Shown: positions 35,801 to 44,184, numbered from the stretch's first letter. The stretch is DNA of 64,000 bases from Runella limosa DSM 17973 (GCF_000482465.1 NZ_AXVJ01000055.1:36961-100960), one strand, 5' to 3'. Numbers and translations: made by a program. Notes: generated by a model from the sequence alone, not told the origin.

Positions 35801-36014
35801 GGCATTGTTTTCCATCGTACCTAACCATTCCCATCATGGTGCCCACCCACATAAAGCCCGAGGTATCTTGCACTGCTGACGTGATGTAGTGGATGGGAAG
35901 ACCCTGCTCGGGGCCGAGGTGCTGAAACGAGACGTTCGAGAATTGGGCATGACTCCTATGCTGCCCCCAGCAGAAGAAAACCAAAAAGAGCAGGGACGAC
36001 AGGCGAAACGGCAT
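32817..36014 (-). CDS. Two-component-propeller / Y_Y_Y sensor histidine kinase (LytS type)
   Basis: A 1065-residue membrane sensor. After a signal peptide (MPFRLSSLLFLVFFCWGQHRSHA) come about 14 propeller repeats of the form EDxxGxLWxGTxxGL (residues about 30-690). A Y_Y_Y domain follows (about 700-775, NLFSFWLEGIEKTWG to YILHVRAANNDGVW), then one membrane helix (WWFRLLVLATLIGSGVYLY), a long coiled coil and a PF06580 kinase domain with NQLNPHFLFNSLAVLDSLIY. The ATP-lid motif is altered (NKRGLSDFKALYSYL). The ATG at 36014 is preferred to a TTG four codons earlier. No response regulator is fused. It faces the lanthipeptide genes across about 250 bp. Confidence 0.93.
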   Translation of the reverse strand: MPFRLSSLLFLVFFCWGQHRSHAQFSNVSFQHLGPEQGLPIHYITSAVQDTSGFMWVGTMMGMVRYDGKQCRIFDHERLNPHSLSDMLVRAVFMSKNGTLWVGTQYGFNRFDFRTQQFERFYFSQHGKRCNYIRCVAEDTQGKLWLGTASGLLVFDPISKKSELIKLPTDESSKTQVYSIRSIMADGETIWVGTDMGLYRYHRSSKSFQVFCKSDELGSIPDNSLSALAKHPQTGDILVGSRSGMVASLSLSSELFRIIKLPLKEPQEISRIFFDRDQTLWISTLGEGVFYFIKNSDKVGQFLSDINTPSSLGSNYVKSVFQDRAGVIWFSTSYKGLSRFNPYNQSFRSLLKDANVPQPNANASTINRIAVDSKDNLWLATSEGLLWIDAKKTTHKRYLHDPNNPYSLTDNYINSVLVDRNDGVWVGTRSYLHYFDTKTGRFTHFDHLPNETNPSPAENITRTDFVAGKLIYDLAESADGRIFIGTEEGLTIYNPKTRIFTNHFNDALIRKVPLNRFNSLYFDSKNYLWIGCGVDEVLCISPDLTKTVSYRYEESNPKGLPDNGVMAFAEDSKGNIWMGTDNGLGCLNRQTQQFTNFTTRNGLANNYISALIRVGSTLWMGTANGLTRFEENGKRFTSFGSADNLQVLSVETECVAKDSQGNLLFGGLYGLVSFHPDQVKTNSFIPPVAVTSVKVYGKEVLPTLYRQANIPIELDYDQNDLTIEVAALSYDHSENNLFSFWLEGIEKTWGAPTHQTTLNYLNLQPNEYILHVRAANNDGVWNPVPYHLHIIIHPPFWQRWWFRLLVLATLIGSGVYLYRWRVKVIEHEHATEVKLLEEQQTLQNQLNQELTEKLDYQQKFEIAQKQQAETERKTILLEREKFLSKYQNLVNQLNPHFLFNSLAVLDSLIYKDHKLASKYLRQLTKVYRYLIENDDHETVTLEQELRFARDFVSLLHMRYSDGLQIDIHLSETLNQKRIVPVTFQNLIENAIKHNITALESPLKVLIYEDNDYLIFENNLQKRGTVATSNKRGLSDFKALYSYLTNRPLFIEETNTHFVVRVPLLD

Positions 36015-36261
36015 AAATGCGACCAATTTTAGAGGGTTAAAGCTAAAATGTTACGAAGTAAAAACCCAAAAAGAGAAAGCGAGTCGTGGGTTTTGGGAAT
36101 TAAACCGTATTGAAACGACAAATGAACCGTTGGAAAGAGAGTTAAAACGTTTCAATGGAGAATTTAACCGCTTTACTTTTTTGATTTTTCCCAGCGTCGT
36201 TTTACCCACCACCTTTGCAATGTCAATCACGACAAGCAAATCAAACAAAACAAACACAACA

Positions 36262-36405
36262 ATGAAAAAGCAACTTTCAAAACTTCATTTAAAAACGGAT
36301 AGCATCGTTGTGCTCTCTAAAAACGATACCCTAGCTATTAAAGGAGGTGCGCCTGCGGTCAAAACGCTCTCTTGCCAAGTAGGTCGCTGCTGGCCAAATG
36401 GTTAG
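36262..36405 (+). CDS. Lanthipeptide precursor 1 (47 residues)
   Basis: The first of five tandem small precursor genes. The leader, MKKQLSKLHLKTDSIVVLSK to IKGG, matches the leaders of the other four and resembles Bacteroidota class I lanthipeptide leaders with a double-glycine end. The predicted core is APAVKTLSCQVGRCWPNG: two Cys, one Thr and one Ser, enough for one or two thioether rings. It differs most from the other cores and is not part of the 215-bp duplication. The ATG follows an A/C-rich leader without a Shine-Dalgarno sequence. It overlaps no other gene, and the modification genes lie downstream. Confidence 0.85.
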   Translation: MKKQLSKLHLKTDSIVVLSKNDTLAIKGGAPAVKTLSCQVGRCWPNG

Positions 36406-36472
36406 TCGTTCTATTGAAACAGTGTCTCATTTTTCCATTCATCTAAACACAAAAAACAAAACAAACAAAACA

Positions 36473-36640
36473 ATGAAAAAGCAACTTTCAAAATTGAACT
36501 TGAAGACTGACAAAGTAGTAAACTTGTCAAAAGACAACAGCCAAGGCGTCGTAGGTGGCCGTCCACAATCGAACCCTAATTCAAAAGTGTACTGTTTGAG
36601 TGACTTATGTACGTTCACTGGAGCAACGTTCTCTTGCTAA
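36473..36640 (+). CDS. Lanthipeptide precursor 2 (55 residues)
   Basis: The leader MKKQLSKLNLKTDKVVNLSK runs to GVVGG. The core (26 residues) begins RPQSNPNSKVYC and ends TFTGATFSC. It has three Cys (core positions 12, 17, 26) and seven Ser/Thr, so up to three rings are possible. The protein is identical to precursor 3, with only silent codon differences between the genes, which marks a recent duplication. Confidence 0.9.
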   Translation: MKKQLSKLNLKTDKVVNLSKDNSQGVVGGRPQSNPNSKVYCLSDLCTFTGATFSC

Positions 36641-36687
36641 TTTTTCTTTCCATTTATTTAAACACAAAAAACAAAACAAACACAACA

Positions 36688-36855
36688 ATGAAAAAGCAAC
36701 TTTCAAAATTGAACTTGAAGACAGACAAAGTAGTAAACTTGTCAAAAGACAACAGCCAAGGCGTCGTAGGTGGCCGTCCGCAATCAAACCCTAATTCAAA
36801 AGTGTATTGTTTGAGTGACTTATGTACGTTCACTGGAGCAACGTTCTCTTGCTAA
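36688..36855 (+). CDS. Lanthipeptide precursor 3 (55 residues, same protein as precursor 2)
   Basis: It encodes the same 55 residues as precursor 2 and begins 215 bp after it. The spacer (about 47 bp, A/C-rich, including AAAACAAAACAAACACAACA) is nearly the same as those before the other precursors. Two copies of one product would raise its dose. Confidence 0.9.
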   Translation: MKKQLSKLNLKTDKVVNLSKDNSQGVVGGRPQSNPNSKVYCLSDLCTFTGATFSC

Positions 36856-36902
36856 TTTTTCTTTCCATTCATTTAAACACAAAAAACAAAACAAACACAA
36901 CA

Positions 36903-37070
36903 ATGAAAAAGCAACTTTCAAAATTGAACTTGAAGACAGACAAAGTAGTAAACTTGTCAAAAGACAACAGCCAAGGCGTCGTAGGTGGCCGTCCGCAATC
37001 AAACCCTACGTCAAAGCATTACTGCCACTCAGATTTGTGCTCATTTACTTGCGCATCTTGGAGCTGCTAA
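36903..37070 (+). CDS. Lanthipeptide precursor 4 (55 residues, four-Cys core variant)
   Basis: The 29-residue leader is identical to that of precursors 2 and 3. The core has diverged: RPQSNPTSKHYCHSDLC, then SFTCASWSC. It differs from precursor 2 at several positions and gains a fourth Cys (core position 20). It begins 215 bp after precursor 3, again from the same duplication. A fourth ring is possible. Confidence 0.9.
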   Translation: MKKQLSKLNLKTDKVVNLSKDNSQGVVGGRPQSNPTSKHYCHSDLCSFTCASWSC

Positions 37071-37110
37071 TTTTTCTTTCCATTCACTTACAGCCAAAAA
37101 ATCAATAACA

Positions 37111-37239
37111 ATGAAAAAGCAGTTGTCAAAACTCAGCCTGAAAACCGACAAAGTCGTATCGCTTTCAAAGGCCCAACTTCAAGATGCTCAAGGAGGCGCG
37201 GTGCCTTTTACGCAGAAAAAAACTTGTTTTTGCTTGTAG
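37111..37239 (+). CDS. Lanthipeptide precursor 5 (42 residues, short core)
   Basis: The leader MKKQLSKLSLKTDKVVSLSK extends to DAQGG. The core is only 13 residues, AVPFTQKKTCFCL, with two Thr and two Cys. The leader clearly belongs to the same family, while the core is unrelated to the others. It is the last precursor before a strong terminator at 37266. Confidence 0.87.
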   Translation: MKKQLSKLSLKTDKVVSLSKAQLQDAQGGAVPFTQKKTCFCL

Positions 37240-37265
37240 TAGCTATCTTTTAGCGGTCTTATGTG

Positions 37266-37298
37266 GCAGCCATCCTTCTCTGGGATGGCTGCTTTTTT
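37266..37298 (+). terminator. Strong terminator between the precursors and lanC
   Basis: A perfect 10-bp stem, GCAGCCATCC (37266-37275) with GGATGGCTGC (37283-37292), and a 7-base loop run directly into TTTTTT. It sits 26 bp after the last precursor stop and 94 bp before lanC. Partial readthrough would yield many more precursor transcripts than enzyme transcripts. Confidence 0.88.
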
Positions 37299-37392
37299 AT
37301 AACCACGATTCGTTCTTATGGTGGCTTGCCTACGCTTCAAGAGAGATTTATGACGGTTTAGCAAGATTGATTTTAGACCCTGAAAAAGTTCA

Positions 37393-38640
37393 ATGAATTT
37401 TAAGCCTTACTCATCTAAGTTAACCATGACAAGTGTTTATATGCTTACTTCGGAGGATTTCTCCACCGACTGTAGAACTATTTTGGATCGAATCTATCAC
37501 CATATTGCGAGCCAACCAACCGACGGGCACGCGTCGCTGTTGGGGGGGCAAATGGGGTATGCGCTGTTTGAGGCGTATTATCACCGCCATTTTGGAATCA
37601 AGGACGATGGCCGCATTTGGGAACGGGTATCATCCAGCCTTAACGATATTCAAGAAGGAAAGCTCATTCATTCATTTGCGGGTGGAATCGCAGGCGTAGC
37701 GTGGGGCTTTTTACATTTGTTCAATGAAGGCTTATTGCAAGACGATGAAATAGACCCGCAGTCGATTGTCGAAGACCTCGACGAAGGGTTGTTTGAAAGT
37801 GCAATGTTGTTGTTGGCCGACGGCAATTTTGACTATTTGCACGGAGCGCTTGGGGTGTGTTTGTATTTTTTAGAACGAACCCCCAGTCCTAAAATAACTT
37901 CGTACATCGACCAAATTGTCGAACAGCTATCGCTGGTAGCCGTTCGTTTTCCTAGTGGTAGCATTACTTGGGAGTTTGATGATTTTGGCCGTCGAGGCGC
38001 TTCTTCGCCTCCTTTGTACAATTTGGGGTTGTCGCACGGAACCGCCAGTATTGTGGCCATTTTAACACTTCTTTATGAAAAAGGTCATGCGCCAGCTCCT
38101 TGTAAAGAACTGATTGCGGGGACGCTTCGGTGGATGTGGAATGTTCGAAACAAAAGTGCGCAATCAGTGTTTCCGAGTGTGATTCAGGCCAATGCGACCG
38201 ACCAAGAGAGCCGCCTTGCTTGGTGTTATGGAGATTTGGGCATTGCCAATACGTTTTTGTTGGCGGGGCAAAAACTCAAAAATGATTTCTGGATTGAAAT
38301 TGCCGAACAAACGATTATTCGAGCATCGGCACGGCTGGGTCGCGGTGTAGCGATGAAAGACGCCGCACTTTGCCATGGAACTTTGGGGGCGGCGTATCTC
38401 TTTGGAAAATTTGCTGAAGCTTTTCCACAACACCTGCTGGAACCAACGGAAACCTATTGGCTTTCAAAGACATTTGACTACGTCCAACCGACTGAAAGCA
38501 GCGACGTTTTTTTGAGTTACAACGGCGAGAGATACGAATCAAACTTATCATTGCTCGACGGAGAGGCGAGCATTGGCATGGCGCTTTTGACGTATTTGGG
38601 CGCATCACGGGCGTGGGAACGCTTTTTGTTGTTGTCGTAA
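37393..38640 (+). CDS. lanC: LanC-like lanthionine synthetase (cyclase)
   Basis: A 415-residue LanC-family cyclase that adds Cys thiols to dehydrated Ser/Thr to make thioether rings. The family's double-barrel repeats are present: LLGGQMGYALFEAYY, IHSFAGGIAGVAWGF, FDYLHGALGVCLYF and LGLSHGTASIVAIL. The zinc ligands are in place: Cys278 in WCYGD, then Cys327 and His328 in LCHGT. His215 in SHG matches the catalytic His of NisC. Start candidates are Met1 and Met12; the ATG at 37393 is used. It comes after the precursors and 124 bp before the lanB start chosen here. Confidence 0.93.
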   Translation: MNFKPYSSKLTMTSVYMLTSEDFSTDCRTILDRIYHHIASQPTDGHASLLGGQMGYALFEAYYHRHFGIKDDGRIWERVSSSLNDIQEGKLIHSFAGGIAGVAWGFLHLFNEGLLQDDEIDPQSIVEDLDEGLFESAMLLLADGNFDYLHGALGVCLYFLERTPSPKITSYIDQIVEQLSLVAVRFPSGSITWEFDDFGRRGASSPPLYNLGLSHGTASIVAILTLLYEKGHAPAPCKELIAGTLRWMWNVRNKSAQSVFPSVIQANATDQESRLAWCYGDLGIANTFLLAGQKLKNDFWIEIAEQTIIRASARLGRGVAMKDAALCHGTLGAAYLFGKFAEAFPQHLLEPTETYWLSKTFDYVQPTESSDVFLSYNGERYESNLSLLDGEASIGMALLTYLGASRAWERFLLLS

Positions 38641-38764
38641 AAACAGGCAAAATCGCTTCCGTAGCAAAATGCCACTGCTTAAAAGCAAAAAACCACGCTT
38701 CGCTCCCCTTTTTTTGAGTCAGGCAGACAGTCCCGCTAATTTTACTAAAAAATCAGCCACAGTC

Positions 38765-41700
38765 ATGTCAACTACCTATTTTTCAACGGCCTTTGTACGA
38801 GTGCCTCTCGCGGGGAGCGAAGCAATTGAAAACATTGATTGGGAAAAACTCAGCCGCCAGCTCACCCAGCCAGCTTTTTTAGAAGCGTTGTACATTGCTT
38901 CACCTGCCCTATACGAGGAAGTACAAAAATTGGATGTAACGCAGCAACCAGACGAAAAATCGAAGCGAATCATTTATTCCCTCATCAAATACTTGGCTCG
39001 CTATTCAACCCGCTGTACGCCTTTTGGGTTGTTTGGGGGATTTGCCACACTACCCATTTCCACTGCCTCCACAGCTGTGCGTATAGATAATATCGGCACT
39101 TCTCGCAAAGTGACGCGCCTCGACATGAACTACCTCTGTGCGCTCACCCAAGACCTTGAAAAACACCCTGATATTAAGCCTTTTCTTCGGTTTTATCCCA
39201 ATACCAGTTTGTACAGCATCAACGGCCAATACCGCTACGTGGAGTATCGGTACAACGGCGGCGGAATGCGCGTTCATCACTTGAGTAGTGCCGAGCAGTC
39301 GGAGTATTTGGAGGCGGTGCTGGCACGGGCTCAAAAAGGAGCGCCGTTATATGCCCTGGCCGAAGTGCTTGTTTCGGAAGAGATTACGCTCCAAGAAGCC
39401 CTCGAATACGTGGAAGAGGTGGTGGCTTCGCAGCTACTGGTGAGCGAGCTAGAACCTGCACTTACAGGCGGTGACTTTTTGGCACAAATCATCGGGACGC
39501 TTCAAAAGATTGCGGACATTGAAACTTCGGAACACTTAGCGGCAATTTTGAGCCTTCTGGGCGAGGTTCAGCAGGCATTGTTGGTCATTGAACAATCGGG
39601 GAGCGATTATGGTAGCGCCAAATTTGAAAAAGTTGAAGCCTTACTGAGCCAACTTCCGACGCCGTTTGACCGTAAAGTGTTGTTCCAAATTGATACCTAT
39701 TTACCCGAGCTCTCAGGCCAATTGAACCGTGGTTTGCTGAATAAATTAGCTTCCAAAATCCCTACTTTATTAAAACTATCGCCCGCAGGAAACCCGATGC
39801 TCGACGAATTTCGTAATCGGTTTTATGAAAAATACGAAGACGAAGAAGTTCCTTTCGTATTGGCCCTCGACCCCGAAGTGGGCATTGGGTATCCTGGAGG
39901 ACAAGCCAAAAACGATATTTCACCTTTGGTGGAAGGCGTGTGGGTGGGAAGTAACCAGCCATCCAATCAAACCCTCACTATTCCGCCAGAACACAGCTAT
40001 TTGCTGCAAAAAGTAGCCGAAGCTCAACTGACAGGTGCGTACGAAATTTGCCTCAAAGAAGAAGACCTGCGTGCGGTAGAAGTACGTCAGCCGCAGTTGC
40101 CGCTCACCAACACGGCCATGTTTTCGGTGATTCGTGAGGAAGGGCGGGAGAAAATTGTACTCGACACCTTTGGCGGTACAACGGGTACTTTTTTAGTCGG
40201 GCGCTTTGGGCATACAGATGCGTCGGTGTTGGCATTGCTGCAAGAAATTAGCGCCGCCGAAGACCGCAGCGCGCCCGAGGTGATTTTTGCGGACATTGTC
40301 CACCTTCCCGAAGCTCGGACGGGCAACGTCATCATTCGCCCTCAGTTAAAAAAATACCAAATTCCGTTTTTGAGCAAAGCGTCCACGGCGCCTGAATTTG
40401 AAATCGCGCTTTCGGATTTGATGTTGAGCGTACGGGGCGGAACAATTTTTTTACGGTCAAAATCACTGAATAAAATCATCATTCCGCGTTTGTCCAATGC
40501 CCACAATTTTTCGGGTACTCAGTCATTGGATACGTATCACTTTTTGTGTGCTTTGCAGTCGCAGCACGTGCGCTCAGGACTCAGTAATTTTACGGGTAGT
40601 TTTTCGTCGTTGTTTATGTTTATTCCGCGTTTGGTACTCGACAATATTGTGTTGGCCGAAGCCCAGTGGAATTTCAAAGAACAACATGTGAAGTCGTTGG
40701 TAACGGCGTTTAAAAATAACCATTGGCCTGCGCTAAAAGCCGAAATTGAGGCGTGGAGAGCGCAGTATTCGGTGCCGAGACATATCTGTTTGACGCAGTT
40801 TGACAATGAACTGTACGTTGATTTAGAAAACCAATGGTTGGCCGAAACCTTCCTGAACGAAATAAAATCACTGGAACAGTTCAATATCAAAGAATTTTTG
40901 CACCGTGCCGATTCGTCGGTGGTGCAGTCGGGGCGGGGCTGGCATACCAATCAGTTTGTGGTTGCGTTTGACAATACCGCATCATACAAAACCGAGGGGC
41001 TCGCCGCACCTGCTTTGCGCTTCCCCAAGGCCAATCAAGCCACCCGTAAGTTTATTACAGGCTCAGAATGGCTTTATTATAAGGTTTATACGGGCATTAA
41101 AACCGCCGACCGCCTTTTGACCGAGGTGCTATACCCGCTGACTGAGCGCTTTAAGGCCAACGGTTGGACTGATAAATTCTTCTTCATTCGCTACGCCGAC
41201 CCGAACTTGCATTTCCGCTTGCGTTTTCACTTGGCCAACCCCGCGCATATTGGGCAAGTAGTGCAAGAGTTGCACGATGCGCTCGCACCGTACATTGCCA
41301 ACAAGACCATTACCTCGGTCGTAAATGATACGTACAACCGCGAGTTGGAGCGTTATGGGAGTAATTCGATTGATGCCATCGAAGATTATTTTCACCTCGA
41401 TAGCGATACCGTACTACGCTTTTTAACCATGATTGAAGGCTCCGAAGGAGAAGAATGTCGCTGGCGTTTTGGTATGAAACTTACCGACGACCTACTGACG
41501 GCATTCGGGTTTGATATGAAGCAAAAAATGGAATTTACTGAAAAACGCGCCGCCGATTTTGGTCGTGAGTTTGGGTACAATGCTGGGTTGAAAAAACAGC
41601 TGGATGCTCGCTACAAAGACGTGGAACCTGCCCTCCAAGAACTATTTGCGTTGGCGAATCCCGAACATGAGTTTTTTTACGAATTGTCAAACCAACGCAC

Positions 41701-41941
41701 CGAAAACTTGCAGTTGATGATTGAGTACGTTCGGATGTTGCACGCGCAGTCGGAGTTACAAATTTCGTTGGAAGACTTGCTGGCGAGCTTGGTTCACATG
41801 AATGTCAATCGCCTGTTTCGTAGCCAACAACGCTTGGTGGAATACATGGTTTTTTACCACCTTCATAAATATTATCGCATCAACTACGGACGTAACGTAT
41901 TAGCCAAAAAAACAGCCGATTCCAACGTAATAGCCCAATGA
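38765..41941 (+). CDS. lanB: Full-length LanB lantibiotic dehydratase
   Basis: A 1058-residue class I dehydratase. It adds glutamate from glutamyl-tRNA to Ser/Thr and then eliminates it. The N-terminal glutamylation domain shows RCTPFGLFGG at about 83-92. The C-terminal elimination domain (about 790-1050) has WLYYKVYTG, KFFFIRYADPNLHFRLRF and LVHMNVNRLF. The open frame allows an ATG at 38669, but the one at 38765 starts directly at the conserved YFSTAFVRVPL region and is preferred. The stop overlaps the transporter start by ATGA. Many Bacteroidota loci have split LanB; here both domains are fused. Enzyme and cyclase together mark the locus as class I. Confidence 0.94.
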   Translation: MSTTYFSTAFVRVPLAGSEAIENIDWEKLSRQLTQPAFLEALYIASPALYEEVQKLDVTQQPDEKSKRIIYSLIKYLARYSTRCTPFGLFGGFATLPISTASTAVRIDNIGTSRKVTRLDMNYLCALTQDLEKHPDIKPFLRFYPNTSLYSINGQYRYVEYRYNGGGMRVHHLSSAEQSEYLEAVLARAQKGAPLYALAEVLVSEEITLQEALEYVEEVVASQLLVSELEPALTGGDFLAQIIGTLQKIADIETSEHLAAILSLLGEVQQALLVIEQSGSDYGSAKFEKVEALLSQLPTPFDRKVLFQIDTYLPELSGQLNRGLLNKLASKIPTLLKLSPAGNPMLDEFRNRFYEKYEDEEVPFVLALDPEVGIGYPGGQAKNDISPLVEGVWVGSNQPSNQTLTIPPEHSYLLQKVAEAQLTGAYEICLKEEDLRAVEVRQPQLPLTNTAMFSVIREEGREKIVLDTFGGTTGTFLVGRFGHTDASVLALLQEISAAEDRSAPEVIFADIVHLPEARTGNVIIRPQLKKYQIPFLSKASTAPEFEIALSDLMLSVRGGTIFLRSKSLNKIIIPRLSNAHNFSGTQSLDTYHFLCALQSQHVRSGLSNFTGSFSSLFMFIPRLVLDNIVLAEAQWNFKEQHVKSLVTAFKNNHWPALKAEIEAWRAQYSVPRHICLTQFDNELYVDLENQWLAETFLNEIKSLEQFNIKEFLHRADSSVVQSGRGWHTNQFVVAFDNTASYKTEGLAAPALRFPKANQATRKFITGSEWLYYKVYTGIKTADRLLTEVLYPLTERFKANGWTDKFFFIRYADPNLHFRLRFHLANPAHIGQVVQELHDALAPYIANKTITSVVNDTYNRELERYGSNSIDAIEDYFHLDSDTVLRFLTMIEGSEGEECRWRFGMKLTDDLLTAFGFDMKQKMEFTEKRAADFGREFGYNAGLKKQLDARYKDVEPALQELFALANPEHEFFYELSNQRTENLQLMIEYVRMLHAQSELQISLEDLLASLVHMNVNRLFRSQQRLVEYMVFYHLHKYYRINYGRNVLAKKTADSNVIAQ

Positions 41942-44172
41942 AAGACTTCACAAAAACCATTTTTGGCGGGAAAATGAGCCCTTACGGATTAGTCGATCGC
42001 TTTCCCCATATTCAGCAAGGTGCCTCGATGGACTGTGGCCCTACGTCGCTGGCCATCATTTTTCGGCACTACGGCGTCGATAATGTCAAGCATTTGTTTA
42101 CGCAGTTGGCCGAAATAAACCAAGAAGGGACGAGTTTGTACGCCTTGCTAGAAATCGCCGAAAATTACGGTTTCAAGGCCGAGGGTTATGAGCTAGATTA
42201 CGACTATTTACAGCAGATTCAGTTGCCTTGCATCGCCCATTACGAAGGACAGCATTTTGTGGTGATTTACGAAGCCAACGATAACTACGTGCGTATTTCG
42301 GACCCTGCTTTTGGCAAAGTTCGATATTCCAAAGAAGAGTTTACCAACAAGTGGAGCGGTATTGTTCTTGAGCTTAAACCCACCGAAGCATTTTTTCAAA
42401 ACAAAGAATTAGAAGAAGCGGGTAAAAAACACAAAACAGAAACTACCTCCGTTTTTCGCCAGATTTATTGGCCCATTATCAAAGAAAACAAGCGAGTTTT
42501 GGGGGAAATCTTATTGTTTTCATTATTACTCGAATTGGTCGGGTTGGTGATGCCGCTTTTTACCCAAACCATGCTCGACGACGTACTGGTCAACCAAAAT
42601 AAAAAGTTGATGTTAGGGTTGTTAGTAGGTTTAGGGCTAGTGTTTGTCGTGCAAGTTGTTCTCACTTACACGCGCAGTATGCTCATGGTGCATTATCGGT
42701 TTCGGTTTGAGGTCGATTTTATGACGAAATTTTTTGACCGCCTTATCTCGCTCAAACAAAAATACTACGATAGCCGCAAGCGGGAAGAGTTCATGTCACG
42801 GTTTCAGGAGGGAATCGGAATACGTCAGCTCACGAATCCCATGATTATTCAAAATTTCCTCGACATCTTTTTCATGCTTATTTATTTCCCCGTATTGTTT
42901 GCCTTTAGTGGCTCGCTGGGACTTATTTCTTTGGTATGTTTTTTGGCATACTGTGTTACTACTGTTTTCTTCATTCCTATTGTCAAAAACCTTCGTTCGA
43001 AAGTGTATCACAAAAACCAAGCATCGTTGGGAGGCTTCTTGGATACCCTTTTGGGGATTAAGACGGTCAAGTTATTATCCCTCGAAAAATACAAATTAGT
43101 AAAGTGGAAACACTTGCATCGGGAGTCTATCAATTCGGTGATGCAGGACGAACAAAAACAAATCCTAATCAACTCTCTTCAGCGCCTTATCTTCATTTTT
43201 AGCCAAATCGCGGTGTTTTGGGTGGGAGCTTACCAAGTGTTTACGGGGCAGTTGAGTATTGGTCAATACATGGCGTTTTCTTCAATTTTTATGACCTTGA
43301 TGAACTCCGTCAATAGCGTCAGTACGCTTTGGATGATGATGACGCAGTTGACGGTGAGTTTTGAAAAAGTCAATGAAATTTTCTTAGAAGAGCGCGAAAC
43401 GAGTAATTACCAAGAACAAATCAATGCCTGTTCGAGCAAAGTTGTGAAGTTTGAAAATGTATCCTTTCGGTATAGTCAACGCGAAGAAAAATACCAGCTA
43501 CGAAACATCAATTGCGAAATCAAAAAAGGAGAGCGTATCGGTATTGTGGGGCGAAATGGGGCAGGAAAATCAACATTTGTTAAGTTGTTGGTGGGGCTTT
43601 ATCCCGAATACGAAGGTAAAATTCGCTTTGACGGCGTTGAATTACGAGAAATTAATCCCAAAGTGCTGCGGAGTCACGTACACATGTTCCCGCAGGATAC
43701 GTACATTTTCAACGATACCATCAAAGAAAATATCCGCTGCGCCAATCTCGCTGCTTCTACCGAAGAAGTAGTAGAAGCGGCTAAGTTGGCCGATTTGCAC
43801 AATTTTGTCAAGGGCAATCACCTTGGATACAACCAAATGGTGGGCAATTTTGGGGGCAACCTCTCGGGCGGACAAGTGCTCAAAATTGGTTTTGCCCGCT
43901 TGTTTATTTGTCCCGACCCCGACATTATTATTTTGGATGAAGCGAGTAGTGCGTTGGACGTAGAAACCGAGCGTACCATTCTGGAAAATATCTACAAACG
44001 TTTTGAGGGAAAAACCATCATTTCGATTGCGCACCGCCTGCATACACTCAAAAAAGCCGACCGTATCTTGGTGTTTGACGACGGAACGATTTCCGAACAA
44101 GGCCAGCACGAAGACCTCATTTCGCAGCGCGGTATTTACTACGATTTTATGAAAACCTACATTGATTATTAA
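41938..44172 (+). CDS. lanT: Peptidase-containing ABC transporter (C39 protease-exporter, LanT-like)
   Basis: A 744-residue PCAT-type exporter that cleaves leaders after GG and exports the product. The N-terminal C39 peptidase has Cys33 in MDCGPTSLA, His106 in GQHFVVIYE and Asp122 in ISDPAFGK. Six membrane helices lie at about 180-470. The ATPase has Walker A GRNGAGKST (about 538), LSGGQ (642), Walker B IIILDEASSALD (about 664) and the H-loop IAHR. The GG ends of all five precursors fit its cleavage rule. It overlaps lanB by 4 bp and precedes the HlyD gene by 12 bp. Confidence 0.95.
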   Translation: MKDFTKTIFGGKMSPYGLVDRFPHIQQGASMDCGPTSLAIIFRHYGVDNVKHLFTQLAEINQEGTSLYALLEIAENYGFKAEGYELDYDYLQQIQLPCIAHYEGQHFVVIYEANDNYVRISDPAFGKVRYSKEEFTNKWSGIVLELKPTEAFFQNKELEEAGKKHKTETTSVFRQIYWPIIKENKRVLGEILLFSLLLELVGLVMPLFTQTMLDDVLVNQNKKLMLGLLVGLGLVFVVQVVLTYTRSMLMVHYRFRFEVDFMTKFFDRLISLKQKYYDSRKREEFMSRFQEGIGIRQLTNPMIIQNFLDIFFMLIYFPVLFAFSGSLGLISLVCFLAYCVTTVFFIPIVKNLRSKVYHKNQASLGGFLDTLLGIKTVKLLSLEKYKLVKWKHLHRESINSVMQDEQKQILINSLQRLIFIFSQIAVFWVGAYQVFTGQLSIGQYMAFSSIFMTLMNSVNSVSTLWMMMTQLTVSFEKVNEIFLEERETSNYQEQINACSSKVVKFENVSFRYSQREEKYQLRNINCEIKKGERIGIVGRNGAGKSTFVKLLVGLYPEYEGKIRFDGVELREINPKVLRSHVHMFPQDTYIFNDTIKENIRCANLAASTEEVVEAAKLADLHNFVKGNHLGYNQMVGNFGGNLSGGQVLKIGFARLFICPDPDIIILDEASSALDVETERTILENIYKRFEGKTIISIAHRLHTLKKADRILVFDDGTISEQGQHEDLISQRGIYYDFMKTYIDY

Positions 44173-44184
44173 TTAGCATCAGCC

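Larger units (their letters stand above)
36473..37110 (+). repeat. Tandem 215-bp gene duplication of precursors 2-4
   Basis: Starts at 36473, 36688 and 36903 are exactly 215 bp apart, and the next precursor follows 208 bp later. Both the leader-coding part and the A/C-rich spacer are conserved across units. Divergence is concentrated in the core of precursor 4. Confidence 0.9.

Noticed and set aside
36600..37108. Repeated 64- and 97-codon frames starting MTYVRSLEQRSLAN
   Set aside because: They are the same shifted-frame shadow repeated by the 215-bp duplication; the real precursors read in the other frame with a conserved leader.
36473..37110. CRISPR-like periodicity in the precursor region
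   Set aside because: The 215-bp units are coding duplications; there are no short repeats with unique spacers.
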